Notes: a model not told the origin generated them from the sequence alone. A stretch of DNA of 9,563 nt from Gammaproteobacteria bacterium (GCA_024278435.1 JAJRTD010000185.1:1-9563); one strand, 5' to 3'; positions 1-7,499 are shown, numbered from the stretch's first letter. Numbers and translations: made by a program.

Positions 1-242
1 CCACCATAATAACCCGGAGGCGGACCGTAAGGACCGGGGCCGTATGGACCATAACCATATGGACCGTAGTCGTCGTCATCAAACATGTCTTCCATTTCTT
101 CCATCCAGTAGCGTGGATCCCATTCATCATAAGGGTTCCAGTTATTGCCACCCCAGCCATCATTATTGCCAAACCAGGCATAACTGCTCGTTGCAGCCAG
201 CATCAGGCTAAGCGCCATAAAAAATCGTAACGTTGTTTTCAT
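1..242 (-). CDS. Sulfur-globule-like secreted Gly/Tyr/Pro-rich protein (partial, C-terminus beyond left edge)
   Basis: The reading frame runs off the left edge, leaving about 80 residues. The N-terminus is a classic signal peptide: MKTTLRF, then a hydrophobic stretch ending in SSYA, with likely cleavage before WFGNN. The mature part begins with a Trp/Asn/Gly-rich segment, continues through an acidic segment (DPRYWMEEMEDMFDDDD) and then a low-complexity tail of GPY and GYGPYGP units. This composition resembles the envelope proteins of periplasmic sulfur globules in purple sulfur bacteria and the wider sulfur globule family. That assignment rests on composition, not on a catalytic motif. Two ATGs lie in tandem (245-243 and 242-240). 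GGAG lies 6 nt before the second and 3 nt before the first, so the second is preferred. It is divergent from the moxR operon. It could instead be another structural or unordered exported protein. Confidence 0.6.
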   Translation of the reverse strand, partial: MKTTLRFFMALSLMLAATSSYAWFGNNDGWGGNNWNPYDEWDPRYWMEEMEDMFDDDDYGPYGYGPYGPGPYGPPPGYYG

Positions 243-266
243 CATTTGCTCCATCATCAGTAAAAA

Positions 267-315
267 TCAGGTCACATCATTTTATGTCAGCGTATGGCTT
301 ACTTCAATGACCTGA
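267..315. repeat. 8-bp inverted repeat bracketing the promoter (possible operator pair)
   Basis: TCAGGTCA at 267-274 and its exact reverse complement TGACCTGA at 308-315 lie either side of the predicted promoter. One arm abuts the -35 hexamer upstream and the other sits around the predicted transcription start. The arms are separated by 33 nt, which is long for an RNA hairpin and more like paired protein sites or coincidence. No regulator family is recognised. Confidence 0.3.
279..307 (-). promoter_or_regulatory. Predicted sigma70-type promoter for the sulfur-globule-like gene
   Basis: On the minus strand, TTGAAG (302-307, 4/6 match to TTGACA) is followed after exactly 17 nt by TAAAAT (279-284, 5/6 match to TATAAT). 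The predicted transcription start near 272 gives a leader of roughly 25-30 nt with a GGAG ribosome site. It is the best-spaced promoter match seen in the window. Confidence 0.5.
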
Positions 316-430
316 ATCAAAACTTTCTAATATATTAAGACTCAAATATTTCATATCTTTAAATAGTTTTACTACCATTGCATAACACCCCTAACAACAG
401 GCCGATGGCTTACCGCAGCCGAGGTTTATT

Positions 431-1381
431 ATGGATAAAGCAGACTTGCAGCAATTAACAACCAGCGCCGAACGGCTCAATACCGCCATACAGACAATCG
501 GCCAGGTAATACTGGGCAAAGACCGGCAGATCAAGCTGGCGCTCAGCTGCCTGCTGGCGAAAGGCCATTGTCTGATTGAGGATCAGCCCGGTGTAGGCAA
601 GACCACGCTGGCCCACACCATGGCACAGGTAATGGGGCTTGAGTTCCAGCGTATCCAGTTCACCAGTGATTTACTGCCGGCCGATGTACTGGGCGTATCG
701 GTGTTTAACCGGGAAAGCTCGCAGTTCGAATTTCACCCCGGGCCGATCTTTTCACCGTTTATCCTTGCCGATGAAATCAACCGCGCCACTCCGAAAACCC
801 AAAGCGCCCTGCTGGAAGCCATGGAGGAATACCAGGTGACCGTGGAAGGCGAAACCCGCGAACTGCCCGATCCGTTTTTTGTTATTGCCACCCAGAACCC
901 GCAGCACCAGATAGGCACCTACCCGTTACCCGAATCACAGCTCGACCGCTTTTTAATGCGTATTGACCTGGGCTATCCGGATAAGACCGCCGAGCGCCAG
1001 TTACTGGAAGGAGAAAACCGCCGTAATATCATTAAAAAACTGCAACCGGTGTTTGATAAAGCACTGTTACGCCAGTTGCAGCAGCAGGTGACCGCATTAC
1101 ATGTCGCCCCCGCCATCCTGGATTACGTGCAGTCCATACTCGAGTTTTCACGCCAGAGCGGCGCCTTCGAGTTTGGTCTGTCACCACGTGGCGGCCTGGC
1201 ACTGATCAATGCCGCCCGCGCCTGGGCCCTGATTGACGACGAGAAATATGTCCTGCCCGAACACATACAGGCCATCCTGCCGGCGGTGGTCAACCATCGC
1301 CTGCCCGTACACCTTGAAGCCGGCAGCAAACAGACCGTTACTGCCGCACAGCATATTATGGAATCCGTTGGTATTTCATAA
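431..1381 (+). CDS. MoxR-family AAA+ ATPase
   Basis: A 316-residue AAA+ protein of the MoxR family (AAA_3 core plus C-terminal lid). The Walker A motif is DQPGVGKTT (residues 51-59, Lys57), Walker B is ILADEIN (111-117, Asp114-Glu115), sensor 1 is ATQNP (153-157), the Arg-finger region is LDRF (171-174), and the sensor 2-like motif is GLSPRG (249-254). All key residues are intact, so it should be an active ATPase. MoxR proteins act as chaperone-like assembly factors in the cytoplasm, usually with DUF58 or von Willebrand-type partners encoded next door. The length is typical for the family. GAGG at 421-424 lies 6 nt before the ATG, giving a clear ribosome site. Its TAA overlaps the next gene's ATG by one base, so translation is probably coupled. 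It is the first gene of the MoxR-DUF58-TgpA operon. The target that it remodels is unknown. Confidence 0.93.
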   Translation: MDKADLQQLTTSAERLNTAIQTIGQVILGKDRQIKLALSCLLAKGHCLIEDQPGVGKTTLAHTMAQVMGLEFQRIQFTSDLLPADVLGVSVFNRESSQFEFHPGPIFSPFILADEINRATPKTQSALLEAMEEYQVTVEGETRELPDPFFVIATQNPQHQIGTYPLPESQLDRFLMRIDLGYPDKTAERQLLEGENRRNIIKKLQPVFDKALLRQLQQQVTALHVAPAILDYVQSILEFSRQSGAFEFGLSPRGGLALINAARAWALIDDEKYVLPEHIQAILPAVVNHRLPVHLEAGSKQTVTAAQHIMESVGIS

Positions 1382-2346
1382 TGTTTCCGGCCGGCTTAAA
1401 AATACCGGACTTCAGGCGCAGGCCGGTTTTTGCATTTATTGCAAAACGCAGCGGACCGTTTGACGGCAAGGCAAGCTTAACCCGCGACCGGGTTTACATT
1501 GTTCCCACCAGAGCCGGTTTTGTTTTTTCCCTGTTACTGCTGACCCTGCTTATCGGATCCATCAATTATGAAAAAAGCCTGGGCTTTGCCCTTACCTTTT
1601 TACTGGTCGGCATCGGCAATGTCATGCTGCTATCAACCTGGCGCAACATCGCCGGCCTGGAACTCAGGGCCATGCCAGCTGCCGCTGTCTACGCCGGTGA
1701 AACCGCCACCTTCAGTGTACAGCTGGTTAACCATCAGTTGTTACACCGGCATTCCATTGCCATCAGTTACAACGGCGATGAACAGGATATTGTCGACTGT
1801 GCAGCGAAGCAGAAGCAGCTGATTCAGTTCAAGCTTGAAACAAAAAAACGCGGGCGCCTGAACCCGGGGAAATTCCGGCTTTACAGCGAGTTCCCCGGCG
1901 GGCTGTTTGTGGCCTGGACCTGGATCGACCTGAACATGAGCTGCATTGTTTACCCGGCACCCGACTACCGCGTTAGCCTGCCCGCGACGGACAGCAATAA
2001 CAGTGGCGACAATGACTTGAGCGGACAGAGCATGGAAAACTACAGTCATTTGCGCAAGTATCATCACGGTGACAATATCAGCCGCATATCATGGAAAGCC
2101 GTGGCCAAAACCGATGAACTGTTCACCAGGGAATTTACCGGTGCACAGCCGCAGAAACTGTGGATTGACTGGACGGACATTGCAGCAGACGACAAGGAGC
2201 AACGTTTATCAATCATGACCGCAATGATCATTCAGGCTGAAGCCAGGCAGCAACACTATGGCCTGCGTCTGCCGCAGCAACAGATCACGCCACAACATGG
2301 CAACAAGCATTTCCACCACTGCCTGAGCACACTGGCTTTATTCTAG
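1381..2346 (+). CDS. DUF58 membrane-anchored protein, MoxR partner
   Basis: A 321-residue protein with a basic N-terminus followed by two adjacent membrane helices (about 44-61 and 67-85). The segment after them carries the DUF58 signature: YSHLRKYHHGDNISRISWKA and the following AKTDELFTREF (221-252), which fits the family pattern of Arg-x-Tyr, Gly-Asp, Ile-x-Trp. It is the short DUF58 form usually found between moxR and tgpA. Longer relatives have more of the vWA-like fold. The biochemical role is not established. DUF58 proteins are thought to work with the MoxR ATPase at the membrane. The ATG is in the TAATG overlap with moxR and there is no separate ribosome site, which supports translational coupling. 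A 10-nt gap separates it from tgpA. Confidence 0.9.
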   Translation: MFPAGLKIPDFRRRPVFAFIAKRSGPFDGKASLTRDRVYIVPTRAGFVFSLLLLTLLIGSINYEKSLGFALTFLLVGIGNVMLLSTWRNIAGLELRAMPAAAVYAGETATFSVQLVNHQLLHRHSIAISYNGDEQDIVDCAAKQKQLIQFKLETKKRGRLNPGKFRLYSEFPGGLFVAWTWIDLNMSCIVYPAPDYRVSLPATDSNNSGDNDLSGQSMENYSHLRKYHHGDNISRISWKAVAKTDELFTREFTGAQPQKLWIDWTDIAADDKEQRLSIMTAMIIQAEARQQHYGLRLPQQQITPQHGNKHFHHCLSTLALF

Positions 2347-2356
2347 CCTGCAGCAA

Positions 2357-4324
2357 ATGAACAAGCGTCTCAGCAAGCCCTCTTCTGCCACCCTGTTAGC
2401 ACTGCTGGCCGGTATCCACCTGTCCGCCCTGCCGCTGTACGCCAACATGCCAGTCGTTATTCTTCTGCTTATTTCTCTGTTAACCCTGTGGCAGGTTTTT
2501 ATTATCAAACGGCAGCAGGAAAATCCAGGTCGGACTCTGCAGATAACCATTATCGTTGCCGCCTTTTTAAGCCTGCTGTTCTCATACGGACAGCTGTTCG
2601 GTCAGCAGCCCGGCATTGCGCTTGTTATTTTAATGACCTTGCTGAAACTGTTTGAAACCCGGGGGGCCCGTGACGGCTACACTATTATCTACAGTTCTTT
2701 TTTTATCACCGCCAGTAATTTTTTTCATTCACAGTCGGTGTGGCTGGTTGTTTACGTATTTTTTGTTATTGCTTTTTTACTTGCCAGTCTCATCGCCCTA
2801 AGTGACCGGCTCAATACCGTCAGCACAAAAACCCGCTACCGCATGGCAAGCCGGTTTACCATACTGGCACTGCCTTTTATGCTGATTTTATTCGTACTTT
2901 TTCCACGCATCCCCGGGCCACTGTGGGGATTGCCTGACGACGCCTTTGCTGGCCAGTCCGGCCTTAGCGAGACAATGTCACCGGGCAGTATTAACCGACT
3001 GATCAGTTCTTCGGCCATTGCCTTTCGCGTCAAGTTTCATGGTGATATTCCCGAGCACAACCAGCGTTACTGGCGCGGCGCGGTTTTATCCATATACGAT
3101 GGCAAAACATGGTCACGCCGGGACGTACCGCTGACCGAGCCACCAAATATCCAGTACCAGGATACCAAGGCCCGTTCGTTCCGTTATAGCGTCACCCTGC
3201 AGCCGACAAACATGAACTGGCTGCTCGCCCTGGAATACCCGGAAAGTTACGGCGCACAATACACGCTCAACCATGAAGCCATGTTGCTGACCGAAAACAA
3301 ACAGAGCAACGTCATCAGTTACACTGTTACCTCACAAACAACTGCTGTCAATCGCGCCCTGCTCGAACAGGAGCAGTATAAAAACCGTCTGCTGCCACTC
3401 AACCATAACCCGCAGACCATGGCTCTTTCCGATCAGCTGCTGCGCCTCAGCAAATACAACCGTGAGGACTATATCCGCGAAGTACTTTCATATTTCAGAA
3501 ACAATCATTTTGTCTACACCCTAAACCCTGACTTGCTTGGCGATAATGCCGTGGATGACTTTCTGTTTAACAGCCGGCGTGGCTTCTGCGAACATTATGC
3601 CAGCGCCTTTACCTACCTGATGCGTGCCGCCGGCCTGCCTGCGCGTGTGGTCATCGGTTACCAGGGCGGTGAAATGAACCCGCTGGATGACTACATGATC
3701 GTTCGCCAGTCCGATGCACACGCCTGGGCGGAGGTATGGATAAACGACCGCTGGCAACGTTTTGATCCAACAGCCGTTGTTTCACCGGACCGTATTGAAC
3801 AGGGCATACAGGATGCCGGACTTGAGCAGGACCGCCTGCCCCTGCTGCTGGTTTCAAACAGCCACTTTATTAAAAGCATGAGCTTTTTATATGACAGCTT
3901 TCAGAACAGCTGGAACCAGTGGGTGATCGGTTTCGACCAGAAAAAGCAAAATGACTTTTTAAAATTTCTTGGCTTTGAAAATACCGGCACAGCAAACCTG
4001 ATTTTATTACTGGTGATTTTATTAACGCTCACCGGCGTGGCAATCAGCTGGCTAATACTAAGACAGACCATCGTTGAAAGAGACCCGGTACAGCATTACT
4101 ACAATATTTTCTGTAGCCGTATCGGGCGGCTCGGCCTGCCACGCCACCTGAATGAAGGCCCGGTGGATTATGAAAAGCGCATAAACAGAGAGCTGAATCT
4201 TGCACAGCAGACAAGGAACGATCTGGGCTTTATCTTTAAAGCCTACCGCGCCCTGCACTACCGTAACCAGTCGAACAGCGACCTGCTTAAACTTTATATT
4301 AAAAAAATAAAGGCATTTAAATAA
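2357..4324 (+). CDS. tgpA: TgpA-type membrane transglutaminase-like protein (DUF3488-transglutaminase-DUF4129)
   Basis: A 655-residue inner-membrane protein. The N-terminal DUF3488 region (about 11-183) holds some six or seven membrane helices and ends in FPRIPGPLWGLP. A large, probably periplasmic region follows, with YWRGAVLSIYDGKTW near 238 and a transglutaminase-like core. The papain-like triad is visible: Cys411 in RRGFCEHYA, His455 in SDAHAWAEVW and Asp470 in RFDPTA. A C-terminal helix (about 546-569) returns the chain to the cytoplasm, where a DUF4129-like tail of about 85 residues follows. The architecture and length match TgpA of Pseudomonas aeruginosa, which is reported as needed for viability. 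The substrate is unknown, and the enzyme could be a protease, an amidase or a transglutaminase. It is the last gene of the operon. The ribosome site before the ATG is weak, which again suggests coupling. Confidence 0.92.
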   Translation: MNKRLSKPSSATLLALLAGIHLSALPLYANMPVVILLLISLLTLWQVFIIKRQQENPGRTLQITIIVAAFLSLLFSYGQLFGQQPGIALVILMTLLKLFETRGARDGYTIIYSSFFITASNFFHSQSVWLVVYVFFVIAFLLASLIALSDRLNTVSTKTRYRMASRFTILALPFMLILFVLFPRIPGPLWGLPDDAFAGQSGLSETMSPGSINRLISSSAIAFRVKFHGDIPEHNQRYWRGAVLSIYDGKTWSRRDVPLTEPPNIQYQDTKARSFRYSVTLQPTNMNWLLALEYPESYGAQYTLNHEAMLLTENKQSNVISYTVTSQTTAVNRALLEQEQYKNRLLPLNHNPQTMALSDQLLRLSKYNREDYIREVLSYFRNNHFVYTLNPDLLGDNAVDDFLFNSRRGFCEHYASAFTYLMRAAGLPARVVIGYQGGEMNPLDDYMIVRQSDAHAWAEVWINDRWQRFDPTAVVSPDRIEQGIQDAGLEQDRLPLLLVSNSHFIKSMSFLYDSFQNSWNQWVIGFDQKKQNDFLKFLGFENTGTANLILLLVILLTLTGVAISWLILRQTIVERDPVQHYYNIFCSRIGRLGLPRHLNEGPVDYEKRINRELNLAQQTRNDLGFIFKAYRALHYRNQSNSDLLKLYIKKIKAFK

Positions 4325-4328
4325 AAGC

Positions 4329-4425
4329 TGTTCACCACAAGGCACAGAGCACACAGAGAAAACATTTCTAAGGTTGTGCGCCGCAGGCGCTAAACAAAAG
4401 AAACTTCGTGTCTCTGTGGTGAACA
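4329..4425. repeat. Palindromic intergenic element between convergent genes (possible bidirectional terminator)
   Basis: The gap between tgpA and the convergent thioredoxin-like gene is nearly filled by a palindrome. The outer arms TGTTCACCACA (4329-4339) and TGTGGTGAACA (4415-4425) are exact 11-bp reverse complements. Inward, the left arm continues with CACAGAG-type units (CACAGAGCACACAGAG) and the right arm with imperfect complements (CTTCGTGTCTC). At the centre is a small hairpin, GCGCC-GCA-GGCGC (4378-4390). Accessory CACAGAG-rich palindromes of this type are, from memory, common intergenic repeats in bacterial genomes, but the family cannot be confirmed here. The position fits a shared transcription terminator. 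There is no clean U-tract. Confidence 0.65.
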
Positions 4426-4431
4426 ACCGCT

Positions 4432-4818
4432 TTACCCGCCCGTATTTTCATCAACAAAATTACGGATAAACGACAACGGCTTTGCACCGCTGAAACGCGC
4501 CACTTCCTCACCCTTATCGATTAACAGGATAGTAGGAAAGCCCCTTACCTGGTAGCGACCGGCCAGCTTCATGTTCTCACCCTCATCAACCTCGACTTTT
4601 GCCAGCTTGATGCGGCCGTCATATTCGGCAATCAGTTTTTTCAGTATCGGCGCGATCACCAGGCAGGGGGAGCACCAGTCCGCCCACAGATCCACCAGCA
4701 CCGGGGCCGTATGTGAAGCCATCAACACTTTTTCTTCAAAATCATGTAAATCAACATCAAAAATCAATTGTTCCGCTTGCGCCACAATAACTACCATCAG
4801 GTTAATCAAAAAGCCCAT
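4432..4818 (-). CDS. Thioredoxin-like protein with CSPC active site
   Basis: A 128-residue single thioredoxin fold. The active site WCSPC is at residues 48-52, where classical thioredoxin has CGPC. The buried Asp is at 43 in VLVDLWADWC, and the cis-proline loop is GFPTI with Pro95. It should perform thiol-disulfide exchange, probably in the cytoplasm. The acidic, Lys-rich end ENTGG closes the domain with no TPR tail, so it is not a full YbbN co-chaperone. The start is uncertain. The longest form begins at 4818, but that ATG overlaps a perfect minus-strand TATAAT and has no ribosome site. An alternative ATG lies at 4797 (residue 8). The first 15 residues are hydrophobic and could suggest a weak export signal, but they lack N-terminal basic residues. 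The gene is convergent with tgpA and divergent from the cupin gene. Confidence 0.88.
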   Translation of the reverse strand: MGFLINLMVVIVAQAEQLIFDVDLHDFEEKVLMASHTAPVLVDLWADWCSPCLVIAPILKKLIAEYDGRIKLAKVEVDEGENMKLAGRYQVRGFPTILLIDKGEEVARFSGAKPLSFIRNFVDENTGG

Positions 4819-4848
4819 TATACTATGTCAGGCCTTACACGTTATAAT
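4817..4848. promoter_or_regulatory. Divergent -10 elements between thioredoxin-like and cupin genes
   Basis: A consensus TATAAT reads leftward at 4817-4822 and another reads rightward at 4843-4848. The rightward box would start transcription near 4855, giving a leader of about 35 nt for the cupin gene. The leftward box overlaps the first ATG of the thioredoxin-like frame. Neither has a convincing -35 at the right distance; the best rightward one is TATACT with an 18-nt spacer. Confidence 0.35.
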
Positions 4849-4890
4849 AGCGTTTTTATTAATCGAGACAAATCCGGGGCTGGAACAATC

Positions 4891-5166
4891 ATGGGTTCAA
4901 TAATGATCGAGCATAATGTCACGCCGGCAAAACTTGACGTGTTATATGTTGATGACTGGCCGACCTGGTCAAAAGAGGTTTCTGAATTTGACTGGACTTA
5001 TGACCAGAAAGAAACCTGTTATATTATTGAGGGCAAGGCCATTATCACACCGGAAGACGGCGAACCGGTAACCATACAGGAAGGCGACATGGTGTTTTTC
5101 CCGAAAGGCATGAAGTGTGTCTGGAAAGTCATCGAACCAATCGAAAAACATTATATTTTCGAATAA
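4891..5166 (+). CDS. Small cupin-domain protein (Cupin_3/DUF861 type)
   Basis: A 91-residue single cupin barrel. The region from about 22 (DWPTWSKEVSEFDWTYD) to the end matches the DUF861/Cupin_3 pattern: ETCYIIEGKA (41-50) as motif 1, EDGEPVTIQEGDMVFFPKGM (55-74) as motif 2, then WKVIEPIEKHYIF. The usual His-x-His metal ligands of motif 1 are absent, as is common in this subfamily, so an enzymatic role is not assured. It could bind a small ligand. The open frame extends upstream to 4768, but that part lies over the divergent gene. The ATG at 4891 has GGAA at 4882-4885, 5 nt away, and begins at the conserved domain. A second in-frame ATG at 4903 is possible. The next gene follows after 15 nt, so the two are probably co-transcribed. 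Confidence 0.85.
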   Translation: MGSIMIEHNVTPAKLDVLYVDDWPTWSKEVSEFDWTYDQKETCYIIEGKAIITPEDGEPVTIQEGDMVFFPKGMKCVWKVIEPIEKHYIFE

Positions 5167-5181
5167 GCAGAGGCTATCACT

Positions 5182-5367
5182 ATGGAACTATGGGAACAGC
5201 TACTTGCAGGTGCATTGGGCCTGCTTGTTCTCTTTATGTTTTTTCCCGGCATTAAAGCCACCATGGAAAAAAGTAAAAATGCAGAGGAAAAACACTGGGG
5301 CACTTTAATATTACTGACTGTGATACTAATCGCCTTTGTCATGCTGATGATCTATTCGGTACAATAA
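5182..5367 (+). CDS. Small two-helix membrane protein of unknown function
   Basis: A 61-residue protein with two hydrophobic segments, about residues 4-23 and 40-60. A charged loop (KATMEKSKNAEEKHW, 25-39) joins them, so it is a probable inner-membrane hairpin. CAGAGG at 5168-5173 lies 8 nt before the ATG, the clearest ribosome site in this part of the window. It sits 15 nt after the cupin gene on the same strand, which supports a two-gene operon. I recognise no family or catalytic motif. The size and topology would suit an accessory subunit or a small regulatory membrane protein, but nothing in the sequence says which. Confidence 0.75.
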   Translation: MELWEQLLAGALGLLVLFMFFPGIKATMEKSKNAEEKHWGTLILLTVILIAFVMLMIYSVQ

Positions 5368-5450
5368 TCAAGCCGCTCAAAAACATCACGCAATCACGAC
5401 GCCAACCCCGGTTTTCTGACACTTCATGTGCCTGGGAATCTCTGAACAAG

Positions 5451-7472
5451 TTATTTAACCTGCTGCCAACTCACCCAGTCCGAATGATTCTCGGCCACAT
5501 GAAACAACGCTGCAATCACATGCCGGTCATAACGGCTACCGGCTTCAGACAACAGCACATCCAGCGCTTCGTTAACCGGCATGCCGGAGCGATAGGCTCT
5601 GGAGCTGGTCATTGCTACAAAGGCATTGGCAACCGACAGGATTCGCGACTCCAGGTAGATTGCATCGCCGGATAAACCTTCCGGATAACCACTGCCGTCA
5701 AGGAACTCATTTTTCTGCCGTACAAAATCAATAACCGGGCCGTCAAATTCAAGGTCTTTTAATATCTCGACGCTGTAGTCAATATTCTTGCGCAGGGTTA
5801 AGGCTTCCTCATCCGTCAGGGCTTCCGCATTGGTCAGGGTTTCTGCAGGAATAAAAAGCTTGCCGATATTGGCAAGCTGGGCAGCCATAGACAGGGCATC
5901 AATTCGTGCCTGTGGCAGATCCATGGCACGCGCAATGGCCACCGCCACCTCCCGTGTGCGCTCCGAGTGATGCGTACAATAGGGATCGTGCCGGTCTATC
6001 AACTGCACCAGGGTGGCGATAATGCCATCCATTAAACGGTTGTGCCTGCCCTGGGCATCCTTTAATTCTGTTATGTCGTGCATCACATAAAGATGCGACT
6101 GCTTGTAGTCCGGATGATTAAGCGCCACCACGGAAACATGGTAGTCACGGCGCCGGCCGTTAAATTCCAGCCGCATTTCCCTGTTGCGCACTTCCTGCTG
6201 CCCGTTCTCCGGTTTTATAGCCAGCAGGCGCGTGGTTATTTCGGTGTTGAACAGATGGTTCAGGGCCTTGCCGCGAATATCAACGTTATCAATCGCAAAT
6301 GTTCTGGCCAGTGCATTGTTAATAAACACCAGACGGTCTATATGATCCAGCAAAAAGATATGATCGTTAATACTGTCACCAACGGCGTTTAATAAAGCGG
6401 CGCGAGCCTCAAGCCGGCGCTTGGCTTTCTGCAATCGAAGACTGGTTGCATGGCGCCAGATAGCAACGAAACTCAGGGCGACAATAAACACCACTAAAAG
6501 AAAAACGGTGAGGATAAAACCCTGGTGCGCTTTTGATTCTGCCAGCGCTTCGGCAACATCGATTTTCTGCACCAGTATCATCGAGGTATTATGTATCGCC
6601 CTTGCTGTTGCCAGCACCGGTACACCACGATAGTCCGGCTGCATGACAAAGCCGCCGATATTTTCCGCTGCCGCCGCTTCAGCCGAACTTGTTTGAGTTA
6701 TTGCCTGTTTATGGAAAATGCCCGGCCCCTGTTTTAGCGGGCTCAGATAATTGATGCTGTTTTTATCCAGCGACACCAGCAGGCTTTCCTCTGTCTTTGT
6801 GGTCAGCCAGTCTTTCAGTAATAATTGATACAGACTGTTTTCGGGGTTGATTACCGCAACCACGGCGGCGCGAATATCATCCGGCGACAACGCCTGCACC
6901 GATCTGACCGGCGCCACGATTATCAACCGCGCCTGTTTTTCACCCGCCTTGTAAATCGTGGAAACGAAGGTGTTGTGTTTTTTCAGCATGCGCTTGAATG
7001 CTTCGCTGACAGCCGCATCGTTAACCGGGAAATAACGTGTCGCCAGCAGCACGCCATCAGCATTAACAATGGCCAGGCCGTCATTCACCCTGTTATCTAT
7101 ATTATTGTTTATTGCTTTGACCGGGGTAAATATATCGGCATTATCGGCTGTGGCATTAATGAGATTTTTCAGATGATGTAACTGGCCACGCACGGTTTCA
7201 TTTTGCGACGTCTCCGCAGCGGACAGCTCACTGGCGTACAACTGCAACAGCGGGTTGGCTGCCAGTTCATTTATATTATCAACCTGCTGCCCCAGCCAGG
7301 ATTCAATGGCATGCTGCTGGGATTCCGCCATAATGCCCAGCCGCGCCTGCCAGCTTTCGATATCACGCTGCTTTTCACTGGACACATATTGAAACACCAG
7401 CCAGATACTGCCGCTGATAAAAATCAGCAGCAGGATAAAAGCAAAGAGTGCAGGCCTGTTCGTTGAACTCAT
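5451..7472 (-). CDS. Membrane sensor with periplasmic Cache-like region, PAS and degenerate HD-GYP domain
   Basis: A 673-residue membrane receptor. The order is: N-terminal helix (8-29); periplasmic region of about 285 residues, with GLAIVNADGVLLATRYFP (132-149) suggesting a double-Cache sensor; second helix (about 319-339); helical linker and PAS domain (about 352-470); and HD-GYP domain (about 480-660). HD-GYP enzymes hydrolyse c-di-GMP using a metal centre, but here the expected LLHDIGK is QLANIGK (Ala534-Asn535). The later His of the LRKH region is Asn563, the HHE before GSGYP is KNE (587-589), and VADxxDA is VANAFVA (614-620). Only the early His (501-502, HHSER) and GSGYP (593-597) remain. 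Catalysis is therefore very unlikely, and a c-di-GMP-binding or purely protein-interaction role is more plausible. No HAMP or GGDEF domain is seen. It lies 27 nt downstream of the LapG-like gene, same strand. Ribosome site is weak. Confidence 0.88.
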   Translation of the reverse strand: MSSTNRPALFAFILLLIFISGSIWLVFQYVSSEKQRDIESWQARLGIMAESQQHAIESWLGQQVDNINELAANPLLQLYASELSAAETSQNETVRGQLHHLKNLINATADNADIFTPVKAINNNIDNRVNDGLAIVNADGVLLATRYFPVNDAAVSEAFKRMLKKHNTFVSTIYKAGEKQARLIIVAPVRSVQALSPDDIRAAVVAVINPENSLYQLLLKDWLTTKTEESLLVSLDKNSINYLSPLKQGPGIFHKQAITQTSSAEAAAAENIGGFVMQPDYRGVPVLATARAIHNTSMILVQKIDVAEALAESKAHQGFILTVFLLVVFIVALSFVAIWRHATSLRLQKAKRRLEARAALLNAVGDSINDHIFLLDHIDRLVFINNALARTFAIDNVDIRGKALNHLFNTEITTRLLAIKPENGQQEVRNREMRLEFNGRRRDYHVSVVALNHPDYKQSHLYVMHDITELKDAQGRHNRLMDGIIATLVQLIDRHDPYCTHHSERTREVAVAIARAMDLPQARIDALSMAAQLANIGKLFIPAETLTNAEALTDEEALTLRKNIDYSVEILKDLEFDGPVIDFVRQKNEFLDGSGYPEGLSGDAIYLESRILSVANAFVAMTSSRAYRSGMPVNEALDVLLSEAGSRYDRHVIAALFHVAENHSDWVSWQQVK

Positions 7473-7499
7473 CGCGTCGTATTGCTTGCAGCTATTGTT

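Noticed and set aside
315..430. Promoter for the moxR operon
   Set aside because: The gap is AT-rich, but the best pair (TTTAAA, 17 nt, CATAAC) matches only 4/6 at each box, too weak to list as a feature.
2657..2672. GC-rich palindrome-like CCCGGGGGGCCCG
   Set aside because: It lies inside the conserved N-terminal region of tgpA and is explained by codons for TRGAR; no regulatory role is suggested.
4058..4426. 122-codon minus-strand frame over the end of tgpA
   Set aside because: It overlaps the conserved C-terminal coding region of tgpA and the palindromic repeat, and its translation shows no domain.
4768..4890. Upstream extension of the cupin reading frame
   Set aside because: It overlaps the divergent thioredoxin-like gene, has no cupin similarity, and a start with a plausible ribosome site exists at 4891.
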